A DNA stretch of 64,000 nt from Paenibacillus physcomitrellae (lineage in GTDB: Bacteria; Bacillota; Bacilli; Paenibacillales; Paenibacillaceae): NCBI RefSeq assembly GCF_002240225.1, contig NZ_CP022584.1:3146594-3210593 (forward strand). Direction: 5' to 3'. Within the stretch, counting starts at the first letter, position 1; each line of letters begins with the position of its first letter. Positions 63,583 to 64,000 of this stretch are shown one piece after another. A program made the translations under genes and the position numbers. The notes beneath the pieces are model-generated. The model was not told the origin of the DNA. It worked only from the letters and a program-made list of their open reading frames with translations, and searched no databases.

Positions 63583-64000
63583 TTGAGAAAGGCACTAGTT
63601 ATAGGGATCAATAACTACCCATCTTCACCTCTACATGGTTGCATTAATGATGCTTCTTCTTTCGCTAGCATTATTGAAGCTAACGGCGACGGATCTCCAA
63701 ATTTCGATGTGAAGATAGTTACGGATGTTCAGACCAAATCAAATTTAAAAGGGCTAATAATAGATTTGTTTAAAGGTGATAGCGAGACAGCTTTATTTTA
63801 TTTTTCAGGACACGGTTATATAGATGATATTGGTGGATATATTGTAACACCGGATTTTTCAACCAATGATTACGGGGTTTCTATGGATGAAATACTTTCC
63901 ATAGCAAATGATTCGAAATGTAAAAATAGGATTATTATTCTGGATTGTTGTCATTCCGGAGCCTTTGGTTCTCCTAAAATAAATGGAGGGACAAAAACAC
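63583..64000 (+). CDS. Caspase-like (peptidase C14) protein, 3' truncated by the window
   Basis: TTG 63583 with aggcaggtg upstream. The 139 visible residues read MRKALVIGINNYPSSPLHGC, NDASSFASIIEANG, then FYFSGHGYIDDIGGYIVTPD with the catalytic His and IILDCCHSGAFG with the catalytic Cys. This is the p20 metacaspase/caspase core with both dyad residues intact. Any effector or sensor domain after it is outside the window. In the recently described TIR-caspase (Thoeris type IV) systems a TIR signal activates such a protease, causing abortive infection. Confidence 0.85.
   Translation, partial: MRKALVIGINNYPSSPLHGCINDASSFASIIEANGDGSPNFDVKIVTDVQTKSNLKGLIIDLFKGDSETALFYFSGHGYIDDIGGYIVTPDFSTNDYGVSMDEILSIANDSKCKNRIIILDCCHSGAFGSPKINGGTKT

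Overview
The window looks like the chromosome of a Paenibacillus-type Firmicute. The first 24 kb carries the conserved dnaB, purA, walR-walK-walH-walI-walJ, htrA, CxxH/CxxC-protein and rlmH backbone. Codon use there is moderately GC-rich, Shine-Dalgarno sequences are strong, and a long S-layer-homology surface protein lies further downstream. No rRNA, tRNA or CRISPR array was seen.

Region 1 (1-24031) is ordinary core genome: the dnaB 3' end; purA with PurR-type operator boxes and a clear sigma-A promoter; an ECF sigma factor fused to a DUF1835 domain; an amino-acid dehydrogenase; a MetX-like hydrolase divergent from a LysR regulator; a methyltransferase-like protein; a DUF4097 lipoprotein gene broken by an in-frame TAG; a YhdH/YhfP oxidoreductase; an anchored low-complexity protein; an M23/LysM/G5 wall endopeptidase; the WalRK envelope-stress operon; an acetate transporter; and rlmH.

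Region 2 (24014-41920) is the main discovery candidate: an SCC-like integrative element of about 17.9 kb inserted at the 3' end of rlmH, the same site used by staphylococcal cassette chromosome elements. A 17-bp direct repeat flanks it (24014-24030, 41904-41920), and its ends form an imperfect 25-bp inverted repeat (24016-24040 against 41879-41903, 21/25). Inside are two tandem, 4-bp-overlapping large serine recombinases in the ccrA/ccrB position, a RadC/JAB protein, a primase-polymerase and SF3 helicase pair, an XRE regulator, several unknown proteins, a ParA-like ATPase with a small partner beside rlmH, and a BsuBI/PstI-type restriction-modification pair.

Region 3 (41878-48600) is a decayed second island directly abutting the right att site. 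It holds a third large serine recombinase split by an 855-bp IS5-family element, a frameshifted XRE regulator, a CPBP-protease remnant ended by an IS3-family element, and a PAS-GGDEF protein. The third recombinase reads through the att core, which suggests a tandem composite island.

Region 4 (48886-60426) has a 7TM histidine kinase/response regulator pair, a fragment that may come from an SLH protein, and a 2665-aa SLH-anchored surface protein with eleven Listeria-Bacteroides-type repeats. Region 5 (60427-62250) is a graveyard of gene fragments. Region 6 (62393 to the end) is an AT-rich cluster of two TIR-like proteins and a caspase-like protease, cut by the window edge. It resembles TIR/caspase antiphage systems of the Thoeris group.

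All family calls come from reading motifs in the sequence. No database search was run.
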